Source of the DNA: Deltaproteobacteria bacterium
Lineage (GTDB): Bacteria > Desulfobacterota > Desulfobacteria > Desulfobacterales > Desulfatirhabdiaceae
Assembly: GCA_016219185.1 (NCBI GenBank)
Contig: JACRBZ010000051.1
Coordinates: 1 to 60,341 of the forward strand
Length of the DNA: 60,341 nucleotides
Reading direction: 5' to 3'
Below the pieces are notes generated by a model. That model worked only from the letters and a program-made list of their open reading frames with translations, was not told the origin of the DNA and did not search any database. The position numbers and the translations under genes are program-made. Below are positions 1-10,087 of the stretch, in pieces. Position 1 is the first letter of the stretch. Every line of letters begins with the position of its first letter.

Positions 1-98
<98 letters not shown>

Positions 99-110
99 AA
101 TCTTATATAA

Positions 111-143
111 AGCCTGTCATCGAATGATGACAGGCTTTTTTTT
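111..143 (+). terminator. Intrinsic terminator of the rRNA operon
   Basis: An 11-bp perfect stem (AGCCTGTCATC at 111-121 with GATGACAGGCT at 126-136) closes a 4-nt loop and runs into eight T residues. It is a textbook rho-independent terminator directly after 5S. Confidence 0.93.
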
Positions 144-330
144 GTTGTTGAGTCCGGCAATTTTACATTTCTGTGTCTTGACTTCCATTAAAACACCTGC
201 TGACTTCCTTTCTAACCGCTCATTTTGACTCATCTGTTACTCGAACTGACATACAATACCTTGATATTTCCGGGGCGGTATGGCATGATATTATGATTAA
301 CAAACCATAATCTGAAGGAATGGACGAACA

Positions 331-2913
331 ATGGAAGAGCGCTACACGCCTGATGTTATTGAATCCAAATGGCAGAAATCATGGGAAGACGCAAAAATAT
401 ATAAGGTTTCGGATGATCCAAAAAAGGAAAAATATTACCTTCTCGAAATGTTTCCCTACCCATCCGGAAAGATTCATATCGGGCATGTTCGAAATTATAC
501 CATCGGTGATGTCGTGGCCAGATATAAACACATGAAGGGGTTTAATGTTCTTCACCCCATGGGCTGGGACGCATTCGGCATGCCGGCGGAAAATGCGGCC
601 ATCGCCAATCAGACCCATCCTGCGAGATGGACTTATGATAATATCGATGCCATGCGCCTCCAGCTTAAGCAGATGGGATTTTCCTATGACTGGGATCGCG
701 AAATCGCCACCTGCAGACCTGAATATTACCGGTGGGAGCAATGGCTTTTTTTAAAGATGTATGAAAAAGGGATGGCGTACCGGAAAGAATCCTATGTGAA
801 CTGGTGCGAACCCTGTCAGACGGTTCTGGCCAATGAGCAGGTCGAGGCCGGAATGTGCTGGCGATGCGGAAAACCGGTCCGTCAGAAAAAACTGGCCCAG
901 TGGTTTTTCAGGATTACGGATTACGCGGATGATCTTCTGGTTCACTGTGATCTGCTTCCCGGCTGGCCGGATAAAGTGGTCGCCATGCAGAAGAACTGGA
1001 TCGGAAAGAGCATTGGTGCTGAGATTCGTTTTGCCGTTGAGAATTCATCCGAGCAGATTGTGGTATTTACCACCCGGCAGGATACAATATTCGGGGCCAC
1101 ATTTATGTGTCTGGCTCCCGAGCACCCGATGGTTCAGAAATTGTCGAAAGGGACTTTACAGGAGCAACTTGTCAATGAGTTCGTCGAGCGGATATCCATG
1201 CAGGACAGGTCCAGTAAAGGGATTGAATCTTATGAAAAAGAAGGCGTTTTCACCGGCGCCTGGTGTATCAATCCGCTCAGCGGCAGACGAATGCCTGTTT
1301 ATACCGCCAATTTTGCCTTGATGGGATATGGCACCGGGGCAGTCATGTCGGTTCCGGCCCATGATCAGCGGGATTTTGATTTTGCCAGAAAGTACGGTCT
1401 GGACGTTATCGTGGTGGTAAAACCGGATGAAGATCTGGATCCGGCTGCAATGACCGAAGCATATGCCGGTGATGGCGTGATGATCAATTCCGGCGATTTC
1501 AACGGCATGAAAAATACCCTGGCCCTTGAATCCATTGCGGATTATCTGGAGACCCGTCACCTGGGAAAGCGCACCATCAGTTTCCGGCTTCGCGACTGGG
1601 GCATATCCCGACAGCGCTATTGGGGAGCGCCCATTCCGATGATTCATTGCGATGCTTGTGGCATTGTTCCGGTTTCCGAATCCGACCTTCCCATTGTTTT
1701 GCCGGAGGATGCCGATCTTCTGGAAGGGGGGCGGTCGCCGCTCCCAACCCTTGATTATTTTGCCAGAACATCCTGCCCGAAATGCGCCAGCCCTTCTGCT
1801 AGAAGAGAAACCGATACCATGGATACGTTTGTTGAATCTTCGTGGTATTTCCAGCGCTACTGCAGTCCGGACTATCACGAAGGGATGTTCGATCCCAAGG
1901 CGGTTGACTACTGGATGCCCGTGGATCAGTATATCGGCGGCGTGGAACACGCCATTTTACACCTTCTGTATTCCAGATATTATACGCGCGTTCTTCGGGA
2001 TATGGGACTGATCACCTACAAAGAGCCTTTTACCCGGCTGCTCACTCAGGGAATGGTCTGCAAGGAAACGGTACATTGCCCGACGCATGGTTTTTTATTT
2101 CCGGATGAGGCCACTGAAGGCAAAGAGCGGCGGTGTAAACGCTGCGACCAGGCAGTTGCAATCGGCAGGGTCGAAAAAATGTCCAAATCCAAAAAGAATG
2201 TTGTCGATCCCCATACACTGCTGGAAAAATACGGTGCGGATACGACCCGGTTGTTTTGTCTGTTTGCTTCTCCGCCCGAGAGAAGCCTGGAGTGGAACGA
2301 GCAGGGTGTCGAGGGCAGTTACCGGTTTTTAAATCGGATCTGGCGGCTTTGTGCAGTGTGGATGCCATATATCCGGCCGGTGGCAGCCTTTGATGGACCA
2401 ATGGATGATCTGGAGCCGAAGCTTCGGGATCTGTATAAAAAAATTCATCAGACAATAATTAAAGTCACGAGTGACATCGAGGATCGATTCCATTTTAATA
2501 CGGCCATCAGCGCGGTTATGGAACTGGTCAACATGCTGTACGGATTTTCGGTTGATGAGAGATCGCCTGCCTCAACAAGCCTGTTTCGGCGCGCCATTGA
2601 AACGGTAATTTTGCTGCTATCTCCGGTTACACCGCATATTGCCGAAGAAATCTGGTCTGAACTGGGAAATGCCAGCATATTTATGGCATCCTGGCCGGTG
2701 CATCGTCCAGAAGCGCTGGTAAAGGATATGCTGCTTGTCGTGGTTCAGATTAACGGAAAGCTGAGAAGTAAATTCAACGTTGCGGCAGATGCCGATGATG
2801 CAGCGATTGAACAGATGGCTTTATCCGACGAACGGGTTCAAAAAATGATTGATGGAAAGCCCATCAGAAAGATCGTCGTGGTTCAAAAAAAGCTGGTAAA
2901 CATCGTAATATGA
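331..2913 (+). CDS. leuS: Leucyl-tRNA synthetase
   Basis: Class Ia aminoacyl-tRNA synthetase that charges tRNA-Leu in the cytoplasm. The 860-aa length is normal for bacterial LeuRS. The HIGH signature (HIGH in [10 protein letters not shown], residues 49-52) opens the Rossmann fold. The connective editing domain follows ([12 protein letters not shown], then [19 protein letters not shown]). A zinc-knuckle-like CxxC pair lies just before the KMSKS loop ([10 protein letters not shown], about residue 620). The C-terminal anticodon-binding region ends in the usual KKLVNIVI tail. The ATG at 331 is preceded by a GAAGGA-type ribosome-binding site. The stop overlaps the lptE start (ATGA), implying translational coupling. 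Confidence 0.97.
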   Translation: MEERYTPDVIESKWQKSWEDAKIYKVSDDPKKEKYYLLEMFPYPSGKIHIGHVRNYTIGDVVARYKHMKGFNVLHPMGWDAFGMPAENAAIANQTHPARWTYDNIDAMRLQLKQMGFSYDWDREIATCRPEYYRWEQWLFLKMYEKGMAYRKESYVNWCEPCQTVLANEQVEAGMCWRCGKPVRQKKLAQWFFRITDYADDLLVHCDLLPGWPDKVVAMQKNWIGKSIGAEIRFAVENSSEQIVVFTTRQDTIFGATFMCLAPEHPMVQKLSKGTLQEQLVNEFVERISMQDRSSKGIESYEKEGVFTGAWCINPLSGRRMPVYTANFALMGYGTGAVMSVPAHDQRDFDFARKYGLDVIVVVKPDEDLDPAAMTEAYAGDGVMINSGDFNGMKNTLALESIADYLETRHLGKRTISFRLRDWGISRQRYWGAPIPMIHCDACGIVPVSESDLPIVLPEDADLLEGGRSPLPTLDYFARTSCPKCASPSARRETDTMDTFVESSWYFQRYCSPDYHEGMFDPKAVDYWMPVDQYIGGVEHAILHLLYSRYYTRVLRDMGLITYKEPFTRLLTQGMVCKETVHCPTHGFLFPDEATEGKERRCKRCDQAVAIGRVEKMSKSKKNVVDPHTLLEKYGADTTRLFCLFASPPERSLEWNEQGVEGSYRFLNRIWRLCAVWMPYIRPVAAFDGPMDDLEPKLRDLYKKIHQTIIKVTSDIEDRFHFNTAISAVMELVNMLYGFSVDERSPASTSLFRRAIETVILLLSPVTPHIAEEIWSELGNASIFMASWPVHRPEALVKDMLLVVVQINGKLRSKFNVAADADDAAIEQMALSDERVQKMIDGKPIRKIVVVQKKLVNIVI

Positions 2914-3428
2914 AGTTATGTTATTCTAAATATACCATTCTGTTTATAGGATTGCTATCTGTTCTGTGGGGCTGTTCATATCGGTTTTCCGGTACCGGTT
3001 CATTGCCATCCGGTGTCACGCGAATCTATATTTCCGTGATCGAAAACAGAACGTCAGTTGCTGGAATTGAGAAGTATATCACCGATGGTTTGATAAATGA
3101 ATTTATTCTGAGAAGAAAAGACGTTTTGAGCGGGCAAGAAGAAGCCGAAGGGATTATAACCGGAAGCATTGTGTATATTCAGGATACGACCATTGCGCAC
3201 AGTTCCCAAAGTATATCTTCACAGCGTCGGGTTGTTCTTGGGGTTGACCTGAAACTGACGGATCAAAAAGGAAAAATCATTTGGGCCGTAAAAGGAATCA
3301 ATGCCAACGAAGCCTACAAGGTTAATACGGATAAAACATTGACCGAGCAGAATAAAGAAACAGCGATTCAGATTCTTTCAAAACGGCTTGCGGAAAAGAT
3401 ATATAACCGGCTGACGGATGATTTTTAA
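2910..3428 (+). CDS. lptE: LPS-assembly lipoprotein LptE-like
   Basis: A 172-aa lipoprotein with an N-terminal hydrophobic signal and a lipobox ending LWGC (Cys about residue 22). The mature part begins SYRFSGTG and continues with [16 protein letters not shown] and a helix [15 protein letters not shown]. This matches the LptE/RlpB-like fold that plugs LptD in the outer membrane and helps insert lipopolysaccharide. The family often follows leuS. Here the ATG overlaps the leuS stop, so the two are co-transcribed. The family call rests on pattern and neighbourhood. Confidence 0.8.
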   Translation: MKLCYSKYTILFIGLLSVLWGCSYRFSGTGSLPSGVTRIYISVIENRTSVAGIEKYITDGLINEFILRRKDVLSGQEEAEGIITGSIVYIQDTTIAHSSQSISSQRRVVLGVDLKLTDQKGKIIWAVKGINANEAYKVNTDKTLTEQNKETAIQILSKRLAEKIYNRLTDDF

Positions 3429-3434
3429 GATCGT

Positions 3435-3479
3435 CGTAAAAGACCAGAAACGCACCATTTGCATTCCTGATCTTTTACG
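3435..3479. terminator. Inverted repeat between convergent lptE and rpsT
   Basis: CGTAAAAGACCAG (3435-3447) and CTGATCTTTTACG (3467-3479) form a 13-bp stem with one mismatch. It lies between the lptE stop and the rpsT stop, where a shared bidirectional terminator would be expected. No long T tract follows on either strand, so the terminator role is only inferred. Confidence 0.4.
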
Positions 3480-3522
3480 TAAGGATCATAAGACCGAACA
3501 CCATAAATCCCATAAGATAGAA

Positions 3523-3792
3523 TTACAGCTTTGTGATTGAATTCAGAAGTTTGGACATTCTGGAGATTTTCCGGGCCGCAGTATTGGGGTGAATGCAGCC
3601 TTTCTTAGCTGCTTTGTCAATAACCGACTTTGCGATATTCAGCTCAGTCGTCAGATCCTGACCGGACGGTTGAGCCGCCGCGGCACGAAGATCTTTTATG
3701 ACGGATTTTACTCTTGTTTTGGTGGATTTGTTTCTTATCCGGCGATCTTCATTTTGTCGAGCACGTTTTAAAGCGGATTTGTGATTTGCCAA
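3523..3792 (-). CDS. rpsT: 30S ribosomal protein S20
   Basis: An 89-aa, very basic protein starting ANHKSALKRARQNEDRRIRN, the S20 signature that binds 16S rRNA during small-subunit assembly. The middle reads STKTRVKSVIKDLRAA and the end reads HPNTAARKISRMSKLLNSI, both typical. The start codon is TTG (3792-3790), preceded by AAAGGAG with good spacing. A UUG start is also known for rpsT in E. coli, where translation is autoregulated, so the weak start may be meaningful here too. Confidence 0.97.
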   Translation of the reverse strand: MANHKSALKRARQNEDRRIRNKSTKTRVKSVIKDLRAAAAQPSGQDLTTELNIAKSVIDKAAKKGCIHPNTAARKISRMSKLLNSITKL

Positions 3793-3843
3793 AAAATTTC
3801 TCCTTTCTTAACAGCTATCAAATATTGTTTTCTTAAACTCAAT

Positions 3844-3872
3844 TTTCTATAGAATTTACAGCAAATTGTCAA
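3844..3872 (-). promoter_or_regulatory. Sigma-70-type promoter for rpsT
   Basis: On the minus strand TTGACA (complement of 3867-3872) is followed after 15 bases by TATAGA, or after 17 by TAGAAA. It lies about 50-75 bases before the rpsT start. The -35 box is perfect; which -10 is used is uncertain. Confidence 0.6.
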
Positions 3873-3916
3873 GTAATAAATATCATGGAATGCAATTCAA
3901 AAGTGTTTGCCGGCAC

Positions 3917-4879
3917 TCAGTGATTGCCCTGGGTGCTCAGCTTTCCAAAACCCGAATTGGTTAAATAAATGCCGCTGCTGACCAGAACGGCGCCGATCAG
4001 CAAAGACAGGGTCAAGGGTTCGTTCAGTATGAAAAAAGCCAGAACAACCGCGGACAGCGGTACGACATTGATGAACAGTCCGGCTTTTGTCGGCCCGATT
4101 TTCTTTATTCCCTCATAATACCAGACAAACCCCAGAACCGTTCCAAAAAATCCCAGATAGAACAGCCCCAGCCAGGTAGTGCTTGAATATGCCGGAAGAA
4201 AAGACCATAAGCCTTCCAGCAGGGCCGGAATCATTAATGCCGCTGTTCCGGCAAGGGATGAATAACAGATCGAGACCAGCGGCGAAATTTTACCCAGGAC
4301 GGATTTTCCGATCAGCGAAAAGGAAACCCAGCTCAGTACACAGCCGAAAATATTCAACTCCCCCCATCCCAGATGGCCATGAAACAGATGAAGGGGGTTT
4401 CCCCTGGAAATAACGGTCATTGCGCCAATAACAGACAGTAAGATTCCGATGATCTTGATGGGCGTCAGTTCTTCCTTGAACAGGATGGATGAAAAAAAAG
4501 AGATCATCACAGGGTTCAGCGCAATAATCAGGGCCGCGCGTCCGGCATCAATGGACTGAAGGCCCTTGAAAAAAAAAGCATTATAGGCAAAAACCCCGGT
4601 CAGTCCCAGAAGGCATATCGGGACAATAAGCGATCTCTCAATTTTCGGCAATCTCCCCTCAACCCTCCAGGTAATCAGAACCAGAAACGCGGAGGCGATG
4701 GCAAACCGCAGAAAAGCGGCGGAAAAGGGCAGCACATTATGGGCAACGACTCTTCCGGCAATAAACGTCCCGCCCCAGAATACCGCGGTCAATATGAGTT
4801 TGATATAGGTCAACATAAACAATAAAAAGCCCCCATGCCCTTTCAGTGACAAAATTAATGACCATTTTGATACGGCCAC
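3917..4879 (-). CDS. EamA/DMT-superfamily permease
   Basis: Inner-membrane protein of 320 aa with about ten hydrophobic helices in two repeated halves, typical of the drug/metabolite (RhaT/EamA) family. The first helix carries LILTAVFWGGTFIAGR and the second half carries LGLFYLGFFGTVLGFVWYYEGIKKIG, with GPTKAGLFINVVPLSAV near the end; both are common EamA motifs. The substrate cannot be read from sequence. The longest frame uses a GTG start. The in-frame ATG at 4816 (MLTYIKL) would remove 21 residues and fits the family start better. It is transcribed toward rpsT and is probably a separate unit. Confidence 0.85.
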   Translation of the reverse strand: MAVSKWSLILSLKGHGGFLLFMLTYIKLILTAVFWGGTFIAGRVVAHNVLPFSAAFLRFAIASAFLVLITWRVEGRLPKIERSLIVPICLLGLTGVFAYNAFFFKGLQSIDAGRAALIIALNPVMISFFSSILFKEELTPIKIIGILLSVIGAMTVISRGNPLHLFHGHLGWGELNIFGCVLSWVSFSLIGKSVLGKISPLVSICYSSLAGTAALMIPALLEGLWSFLPAYSSTTWLGLFYLGFFGTVLGFVWYYEGIKKIGPTKAGLFINVVPLSAVVLAFFILNEPLTLSLLIGAVLVSSGIYLTNSGFGKLSTQGNH

Positions 4880-4891
4880 CGCGTTCCAGGG

Positions 4892-5896
4892 TTAGCTGCG
4901 GTTATACGCTCGAATGGCTTCTTCGATTAATAAATCTTCCTGGCCGGTATAGCGGGGTGAATAATGAAAAATCGTGAACTGTCGGACATTGGCCATGGTC
5001 GCCAGTGTTCCGGCCTGCCATGCGGTCAGGTGGTATTTGCCTTCGGCAATGTCTCTATGGGTTTCCAGGAAAGCGGCTTCAATAAAGAGGTGGTCGGATC
5101 CCTCGGCCAGATTCACTATTTTATCAATATTGGCCCTGCTGAAAACCGCATCCGTGATATACGTAATTTTTTGTCCGGAAGTAATGGCGGCAATTTTCCG
5201 GCTGAGCCACCCAAGTTCATAAGAGATATGGCACTGCGGGCGTTTTGCGTCGATCACCTGAAAAATGGATGACGGATCATTGCCGGCAAACAGCGCCTGT
5301 TTAAAATCCATGATCCAGGGACCGACTTCAAGGCCCAGGGCTTCAAGGCGGTCTTTTTTGATGTTGACATGAAATTTTTCTTGAATGGAAAATGCCAGGC
5401 AGGGGATACCATGATCCAGAATGACCGCGGAGATGATCCATCCGGGCGCTTCCACCAGAACCGCTGTAAACGGTTTTTCAACCCTTGGTGTTTCCGGCAG
5501 AAATCGGTTCCGGCAGGAGAACCGACAGCAGATGAGGCGGTCCGGGTGGATTTCGGTAATATTCAGGGAAAACGAATTGTCATAGCGATCCACCAGGTTC
5601 CAGGAATAACCTGCCAGCTTGCCCGCTACGTTATTGATAAACCCTTCCGGGCCATAAAGCGAAAGGGTCTTGTTCCGGCCCAGAAACAGTCGAAGCAGCC
5701 TGTCAAATCCGGAAAAATGGTCCATGTGGGTATGGGTGACAAAAACATGGCTGATTTTAAGGACGTCTCTGGAGGAAAGAGAATCAATCTCTCCAACATC
5801 AAACAGAATTGCATGTTTTTCAAATATAAAGGCAATATAAAGACCCGGATCATCAAACGGCCCGTTGATCAGTCGGGGATGGAGCGAAGGGCGCAT
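4892..5896 (-). CDS. Ribonuclease Z-like metallo-beta-lactamase-fold hydrolase
   Basis: A 334-aa metallohydrolase. The zinc motif THTHMDHFSGFD (His55, His57, Asp59, His60) defines the metallo-beta-lactamase fold. Further conserved pieces are ITYITDAVF (metal-bridging Asp), IEAAFLETH, and FHYSPRY near the C terminus, which resembles the HFSxRY motif of tRNase Z. RNase Z trims tRNA 3' trailers, but this protein lacks an obvious exosite insertion, so another RNase Z-like activity is possible. The next downstream-strand gene begins only 13 bases away. Confidence 0.75.
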   Translation of the reverse strand: MRPSLHPRLINGPFDDPGLYIAFIFEKHAILFDVGEIDSLSSRDVLKISHVFVTHTHMDHFSGFDRLLRLFLGRNKTLSLYGPEGFINNVAGKLAGYSWNLVDRYDNSFSLNITEIHPDRLICCRFSCRNRFLPETPRVEKPFTAVLVEAPGWIISAVILDHGIPCLAFSIQEKFHVNIKKDRLEALGLEVGPWIMDFKQALFAGNDPSSIFQVIDAKRPQCHISYELGWLSRKIAAITSGQKITYITDAVFSRANIDKIVNLAEGSDHLFIEAAFLETHRDIAEGKYHLTAWQAGTLATMANVRQFTIFHYSPRYTGQEDLLIEEAIRAYNRS

Positions 5897-5898
5897 GG

Positions 5899-6318
5899 TT
5901 ATGGCAGGAATTTAGTCACCTGCTTGTTGATGCAGCCATAAATATCCTCATCCGAGCCGTAAACATCCACGACATCCTTGTGGTTGATCAGCTGTTCAAT
6001 GACGAATGCGGTCAGATACAGACTGACCACATGGGGCTGTGCGGCAACATGTCTGAAGGGGGAACACTGAAAGTCAATGTCGAAATCATCCGCCTGACTG
6101 ATTTTCTCCAGACTCTTGCCGATTTGCTGTTCAAGGCCGGTTTTGTTCGTGGTTTCGATCAGTTTATTCTCGATCAGTTTCATAGCAATGGCATTGGAAA
6201 GCGGTTCAATGCAGTCTTTGAGCCCGCTGATGGCTTTTCTCCGCTCATGCTCTTTTGAGGACTCAATTTTGGATAGAATGTTGGATTCTCGAGTGCTGGG
6301 CCGGAATACTTTAGCCAT
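5899..6318 (-). CDS. Conserved-looking small protein of unknown function
   Basis: A 139-aa protein starting MAKVFRPSTRESNILSKI. It is soluble and mostly helical by composition, with no signal peptide or membrane segment. The C-terminal half (FRHVAAQPHVVSLYLTAFVIEQLINHKDVVDVYG) is well ordered and contains VDVYGSDEDIYGCINKQV. I do not recognise a family. It ends 2 bases before the RNase Z-like gene on the same strand, so the pair is probably an operon. Codon use looks native. Confidence 0.7.
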   Translation of the reverse strand: MAKVFRPSTRESNILSKIESSKEHERRKAISGLKDCIEPLSNAIAMKLIENKLIETTNKTGLEQQIGKSLEKISQADDFDIDFQCSPFRHVAAQPHVVSLYLTAFVIEQLINHKDVVDVYGSDEDIYGCINKQVTKFLP

Positions 6319-6412
6319 GGGACGCCGCCTTTTTTATAAATAGTTGACTGATATGGGCTGATGATACATTTTGATGACTTCCGTTAAACACCATTCCTTG
6401 TAAGACGCTGCA

Positions 6413-8218
6413 TCAGGGGCCTTGATAAGTCATCGCGTTTTTAACTGGTATGAATCCATCATCGGTTCTCATAATAGATTCGGTCATAGGCGATTGCAAG
6501 GAAAATATGGCATCTTCAACAAGAATTTGTGGGGTGCGATTTCCATTCCAGAAATTCCAACGCAACCGATAGACCATTTCACGCATTTCAGACGCCATTG
6601 GCAGCGGTGAATCCACGTTGAACTGAACCGCAGAAATGCCAGCGCCGGATGATCCGTTCCCGGATTTCAGCAGCATCCGACGGGTGTTTCTTCCGACGAT
6701 TCCGGATGACACGATGTGAATGTCGGTCGCCAGAAATACCGGCTCGGGGTTTCCGGTTCCATAAGGTTTCAAGGATTCGATCTCATCGATAAGGGCAGGG
6801 GTGATGTCTTGAATATCCAGAATGCCGTCAATGGTCATTTCCGGAACCATCTGATCCTGGTTTATCAGGCTGCCCGCCATCCGGGTAAACCGGATTCGAA
6901 ATTCCGGAATCCTTTCCGTGGAAATCTCCAGTCCTGCGGCCGCTGCATGGCCTCCGAATCCGATCAGGCTGTCTGCGCAGGACTTCAGCCCCTGATACAG
7001 GTCAAATCCGGGAATGCTTCTTGCCGAACCTCTGCCGGTCCCGTTTTGGGTAGAAATCAGGACAACGGGACGAAAAAACTGATGGACCAGCCTGGATGCC
7101 ACAATTCCCAGAATTCCGGAAGGCCAGGCCGCATCCGCCATCACTATCGCACCCATGTGAAGGTGTTCGGGTTCGTTTTGAAGCCGCAGATGAATCTCAT
7201 CCAGGACGCGCTGTTCGACAGATCGCCTTTTGGAGTTCAGCGCATTCAGTGTTTCGGCCAGCTTCAGCGCTTTTTGGCTATCGCGCGTCAGCAGCAGACG
7301 AGCCGCTGTCTTTGCATGTGCCATTCTTCCGGCGGCATTCAGCCGGGGGGCCAGTTTAAAGGCAATATCCTCGGAATTCAAAAAAGGGTGTTGAATGCCG
7401 CTGATTTCCATCAGGGATTGAATGCCGGGGCGTGGTTCCGAATTGATAATATCGATTCCGCCTTTGACAAAAATCCGGTTGTCGCCGGTCAAGGGAACCA
7501 TGTCCGCGACAGTGCCCAGCGCCACAAGGTCGCAGGCGTTTTTTAAATTGGGTTCATTTCGGGACGCCCAGAACCCCCGATCCCGAAGATACTTGCGAAG
7601 GTTGATAACCAGAAAAAATGCAACCCCGACCCCGGCCAGATTTCCCGCACCGGAGGGGCAGTCGCTTCTTTTAGGATTCACCACTGCCAGAGCTTCTGGC
7701 ATGGGATTTGAAATCGTGTGATGATCGGTAATGATGACATCGATTCCGGCGCAGCGCGCCATATGAACGGCTTCATGGCTGCTGGATCCGCAATCCACCG
7801 TAATAATGAGATTGACATTGTTTGAAATGGCGGGATCACTGATATGAACGGGTTTCAGGCCATATCCTTCTGTTTCCCGATGCGGAATGTAGTAGGATAC
7901 CTCGGCGCCGACGGTATTTAAGAATTCGGTGATCAGGACGGCTGCGGTGACCCCGTCCACATCATAATCCCCGAAAATCAGGATGCGTTCGTGTCGCAGA
8001 ATGGCGTCATGGATGCGGCGGACGGCCGTATCCATATCCTTCATGGCGGATGGATCCGAGAGATGGCGGAAAGATGGAATCAGAAAACGGTCTGCCAGGG
8101 ACGTGGAGTCGATGTCCCGGTTTGCCAGAAGGGATGCCAGAAAAGAGCTGCACTGAAGATGGGTGCGGAGGCGATTGATCGCCTCTGTTTTTGGCTGAAG
8201 CATATTCCATTTTTTCAT
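6413..8218 (-). CDS. recJ: Single-stranded-DNA-specific exonuclease RecJ
   Basis: A 5'-3' ssDNA exonuclease of the DHH phosphoesterase family, used in RecF-pathway recombination and mismatch repair. The 601-aa length fits. Motif I reads FGDYDVDGVTAA, motif II IITVDCGSSSHEA, motif III IITDHHTISNPMPEALAVVNPKR. DHHA1-domain residues GFGGHAAAAGLEI and an OB-like C-terminal domain follow. All metal-binding aspartates and the DHH triad are present. The start codon ATG at 8218 gives MKKWNMLQPK. It is separated from the preceding divergent genes by about 240 bases. Confidence 0.95.
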   Translation of the reverse strand: MKKWNMLQPKTEAINRLRTHLQCSSFLASLLANRDIDSTSLADRFLIPSFRHLSDPSAMKDMDTAVRRIHDAILRHERILIFGDYDVDGVTAAVLITEFLNTVGAEVSYYIPHRETEGYGLKPVHISDPAISNNVNLIITVDCGSSSHEAVHMARCAGIDVIITDHHTISNPMPEALAVVNPKRSDCPSGAGNLAGVGVAFFLVINLRKYLRDRGFWASRNEPNLKNACDLVALGTVADMVPLTGDNRIFVKGGIDIINSEPRPGIQSLMEISGIQHPFLNSEDIAFKLAPRLNAAGRMAHAKTAARLLLTRDSQKALKLAETLNALNSKRRSVEQRVLDEIHLRLQNEPEHLHMGAIVMADAAWPSGILGIVASRLVHQFFRPVVLISTQNGTGRGSARSIPGFDLYQGLKSCADSLIGFGGHAAAAGLEISTERIPEFRIRFTRMAGSLINQDQMVPEMTIDGILDIQDITPALIDEIESLKPYGTGNPEPVFLATDIHIVSSGIVGRNTRRMLLKSGNGSSGAGISAVQFNVDSPLPMASEMREMVYRLRWNFWNGNRTPQILVEDAIFSLQSPMTESIMRTDDGFIPVKNAMTYQGP

Positions 8219-8455
8219 AGAAAAGGCATATAGCGGATAATTTGTTTTTCAACAACTCAAAATCTTGATAACGAAGTTCGGACCGGCGTTTCAGTGCCGA
8301 TTTTTTATTGATCAGTTGTAACACATGATGATAGCATAGAAAAAAGAATAAACGGAAAGATTGAAACCCTGATTTCTGCGGATCTTGGCTGCTGTCGAAT
8401 CCATGAACGCAGAAAAAAAATACCTTATAACCGTGAACCCGAAAGAAAACCTATT

Positions 8456-8701
8456 TTGAAGACTATTCAGCGCTATTACCGGGTGGATCGAAAGGCGATC
8501 AGCCTGCTGCGATTTACCTTTGAAGGTTACGAGGGAATTGCCGGCGTCACCACACTGAATCCTGCAACCGGCCTGATCGTATTAAATATCGCTCCGGGAT
8601 GTGAGCCGGATGTCGAGAATGTCATTCGGGATCTTCAAGAACAGGTTTACATGGAAGCGGTCTTATTGCCAGAAGAACATGCTGAAAGGAAAAACGCGTA
8701 G
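8456..8701 (+). CDS. DUF4911-family small protein
   Basis: An 81-aa protein reading RYYRVDRKAISLLRFTFEGY then GIAGVTTLNPATGLIVLNIAPG, the typical DUF4911 pattern of short acidic proteins found beside miaB in deltaproteobacteria. The frame opens with TTG at 8456; no in-frame ATG lies before the conserved region. A separate 18-codon frame (ATG at 8403) ends in TGA at 8457-8459, so its stop overlaps this TTG (TTGA). Function is unknown. It ends 6 bases before miaB and is surely co-transcribed with it. Confidence 0.8.
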   Translation: MKTIQRYYRVDRKAISLLRFTFEGYEGIAGVTTLNPATGLIVLNIAPGCEPDVENVIRDLQEQVYMEAVLLPEEHAERKNA

Positions 8702-8707
8702 CAATTC

Positions 8708-10084
8708 ATGATGTATTCTAAAACCGTATATATTCACACCATCGGCTGTCAGATGAATGTTTACGACTCCGAGCGGATCGCCGGGGGCCTGGCGCCTCTG
8801 GGATATCGGCAGGTGTCGGAGCCCGAGTCCGCCGATCTGGTTATATTAAATACCTGCGCGATTCGGGAAAAGGCGGAGCAGAAGGTATTCAGTTTTCTAG
8901 GCCGCATGGCCGGACTCAAACGAAAGAATCCGGAAATGATCATTGGCGTCGGCGGATGCGTGGCCCAGCAGGAGGGCCGCAAAATCCTGGACCGAGCGCC
9001 GTATCTGGATCTGGTTTTCGGCACCCATGCCGTCAGCCGGCTTCCGGCTTTGATCCGGCAGGTGGAAACCACCGGGCGCCGCATAGTGGATGTGGCGCTA
9101 TCCGATACCATCCAGGAAAGTCCGGTTTACGCTGTTTCTCCTGATCTTAATCAAATCAGCCGATTTGTGACGATCATGCAGGGATGCGATAATTACTGCA
9201 CATATTGCGTGGTTCCATATGTACGCGGCAGAGAGATGAGCCGCTCTCCGGAGCGGATTCTTTCAGAGATTCAAGCGCTTGCGGACTCCGGCATCCGTGA
9301 GATTACGCTGCTCGGTCAGAACGTCAACAGTTATGGCAAAAAAGAAGGACTTTGCGATTTTTCGGAGCTGTTAACCCGGGTGAACGGGATCGAAGGTCTT
9401 CTTCGCATCCGATTTACCACATCCCATCCCAAGGACCTTTCCGATGATCTGATCGCGACCTTTAACAAGCTGGATAAATTATGCAGGCATATTCACCTGC
9501 CGGTTCAATCCGGATCGACCCGAATCCTGTCCCGCATGAACCGCAAATACACCCGGGATATGTATCTGGAAAAAATTTCCCGGCTTCGGGATGCCTGTCC
9601 GGATATCGCCATCACATCGGATATCATCGTGGGCTTTCCCGGTGAAACGCCCGAGGATTTTGAAGATACCCTTTCCCTGATTCGGCAGGTGGCCTATGAT
9701 GGTCTTTTTGCCTTCATGTATTCGGATCGTCCCAATGCCCCGGCGGCGCATTTTCCGGAAAAAATATCGGAAACCGAAAAGGCGAAGCGGCTTCAGCAGG
9801 TTCTCGGGCTTCAGGAAATCATTACGCTTGAAAAAAACCAGTCCCTGGTCGATTCCGTTCAAGTGGTTCTGGTGGAGGGCGTCAGCCAGCGGATGAACGC
9901 ACCCGAAACGTTCCATGAAGCGACACCCCAGTGGTACGGCAGAACCCCCGGACATAAAATCGTGCATTTTCCGGAACCGGAACGGCTTTGTGCATCCGGC
10001 AATATCGGCAGGCTGAAGACGATTCGAATTGAAAAAGCATTTTCGCATTCGCTTTGGGGAAGGCCTGTTTTTCAGGAGGAATGA
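8708..10084 (+). CDS. miaB: tRNA-2-methylthio-N6-dimethylallyladenosine synthase
   Basis: Radical-SAM methylthiotransferase that converts i6A37 to ms2i6A37 in tRNAs. The N-terminal UPF0004 domain supplies cluster cysteines in YIHTIGCQMNVYDSER, LNTCAIREKAEQK and GVGGCVAQQEG. The radical-SAM motif CDNYCTYCVVPYVRGRE (CxxxCxxC) is near residue 160. A TRAM domain ends the protein. The length of 458 aa is normal. Two adjacent ATGs give MMYSKT; the second is also possible. It follows the DUF4911 gene by 6 bases and precedes the bfn gene by 3. Confidence 0.96.
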   Translation: MMYSKTVYIHTIGCQMNVYDSERIAGGLAPLGYRQVSEPESADLVILNTCAIREKAEQKVFSFLGRMAGLKRKNPEMIIGVGGCVAQQEGRKILDRAPYLDLVFGTHAVSRLPALIRQVETTGRRIVDVALSDTIQESPVYAVSPDLNQISRFVTIMQGCDNYCTYCVVPYVRGREMSRSPERILSEIQALADSGIREITLLGQNVNSYGKKEGLCDFSELLTRVNGIEGLLRIRFTTSHPKDLSDDLIATFNKLDKLCRHIHLPVQSGSTRILSRMNRKYTRDMYLEKISRLRDACPDIAITSDIIVGFPGETPEDFEDTLSLIRQVAYDGLFAFMYSDRPNAPAAHFPEKISETEKAKRLQQVLGLQEIITLEKNQSLVDSVQVVLVEGVSQRMNAPETFHEATPQWYGRTPGHKIVHFPEPERLCASGNIGRLKTIRIEKAFSHSLWGRPVFQEE

Positions 10085-10087
10085 TCG

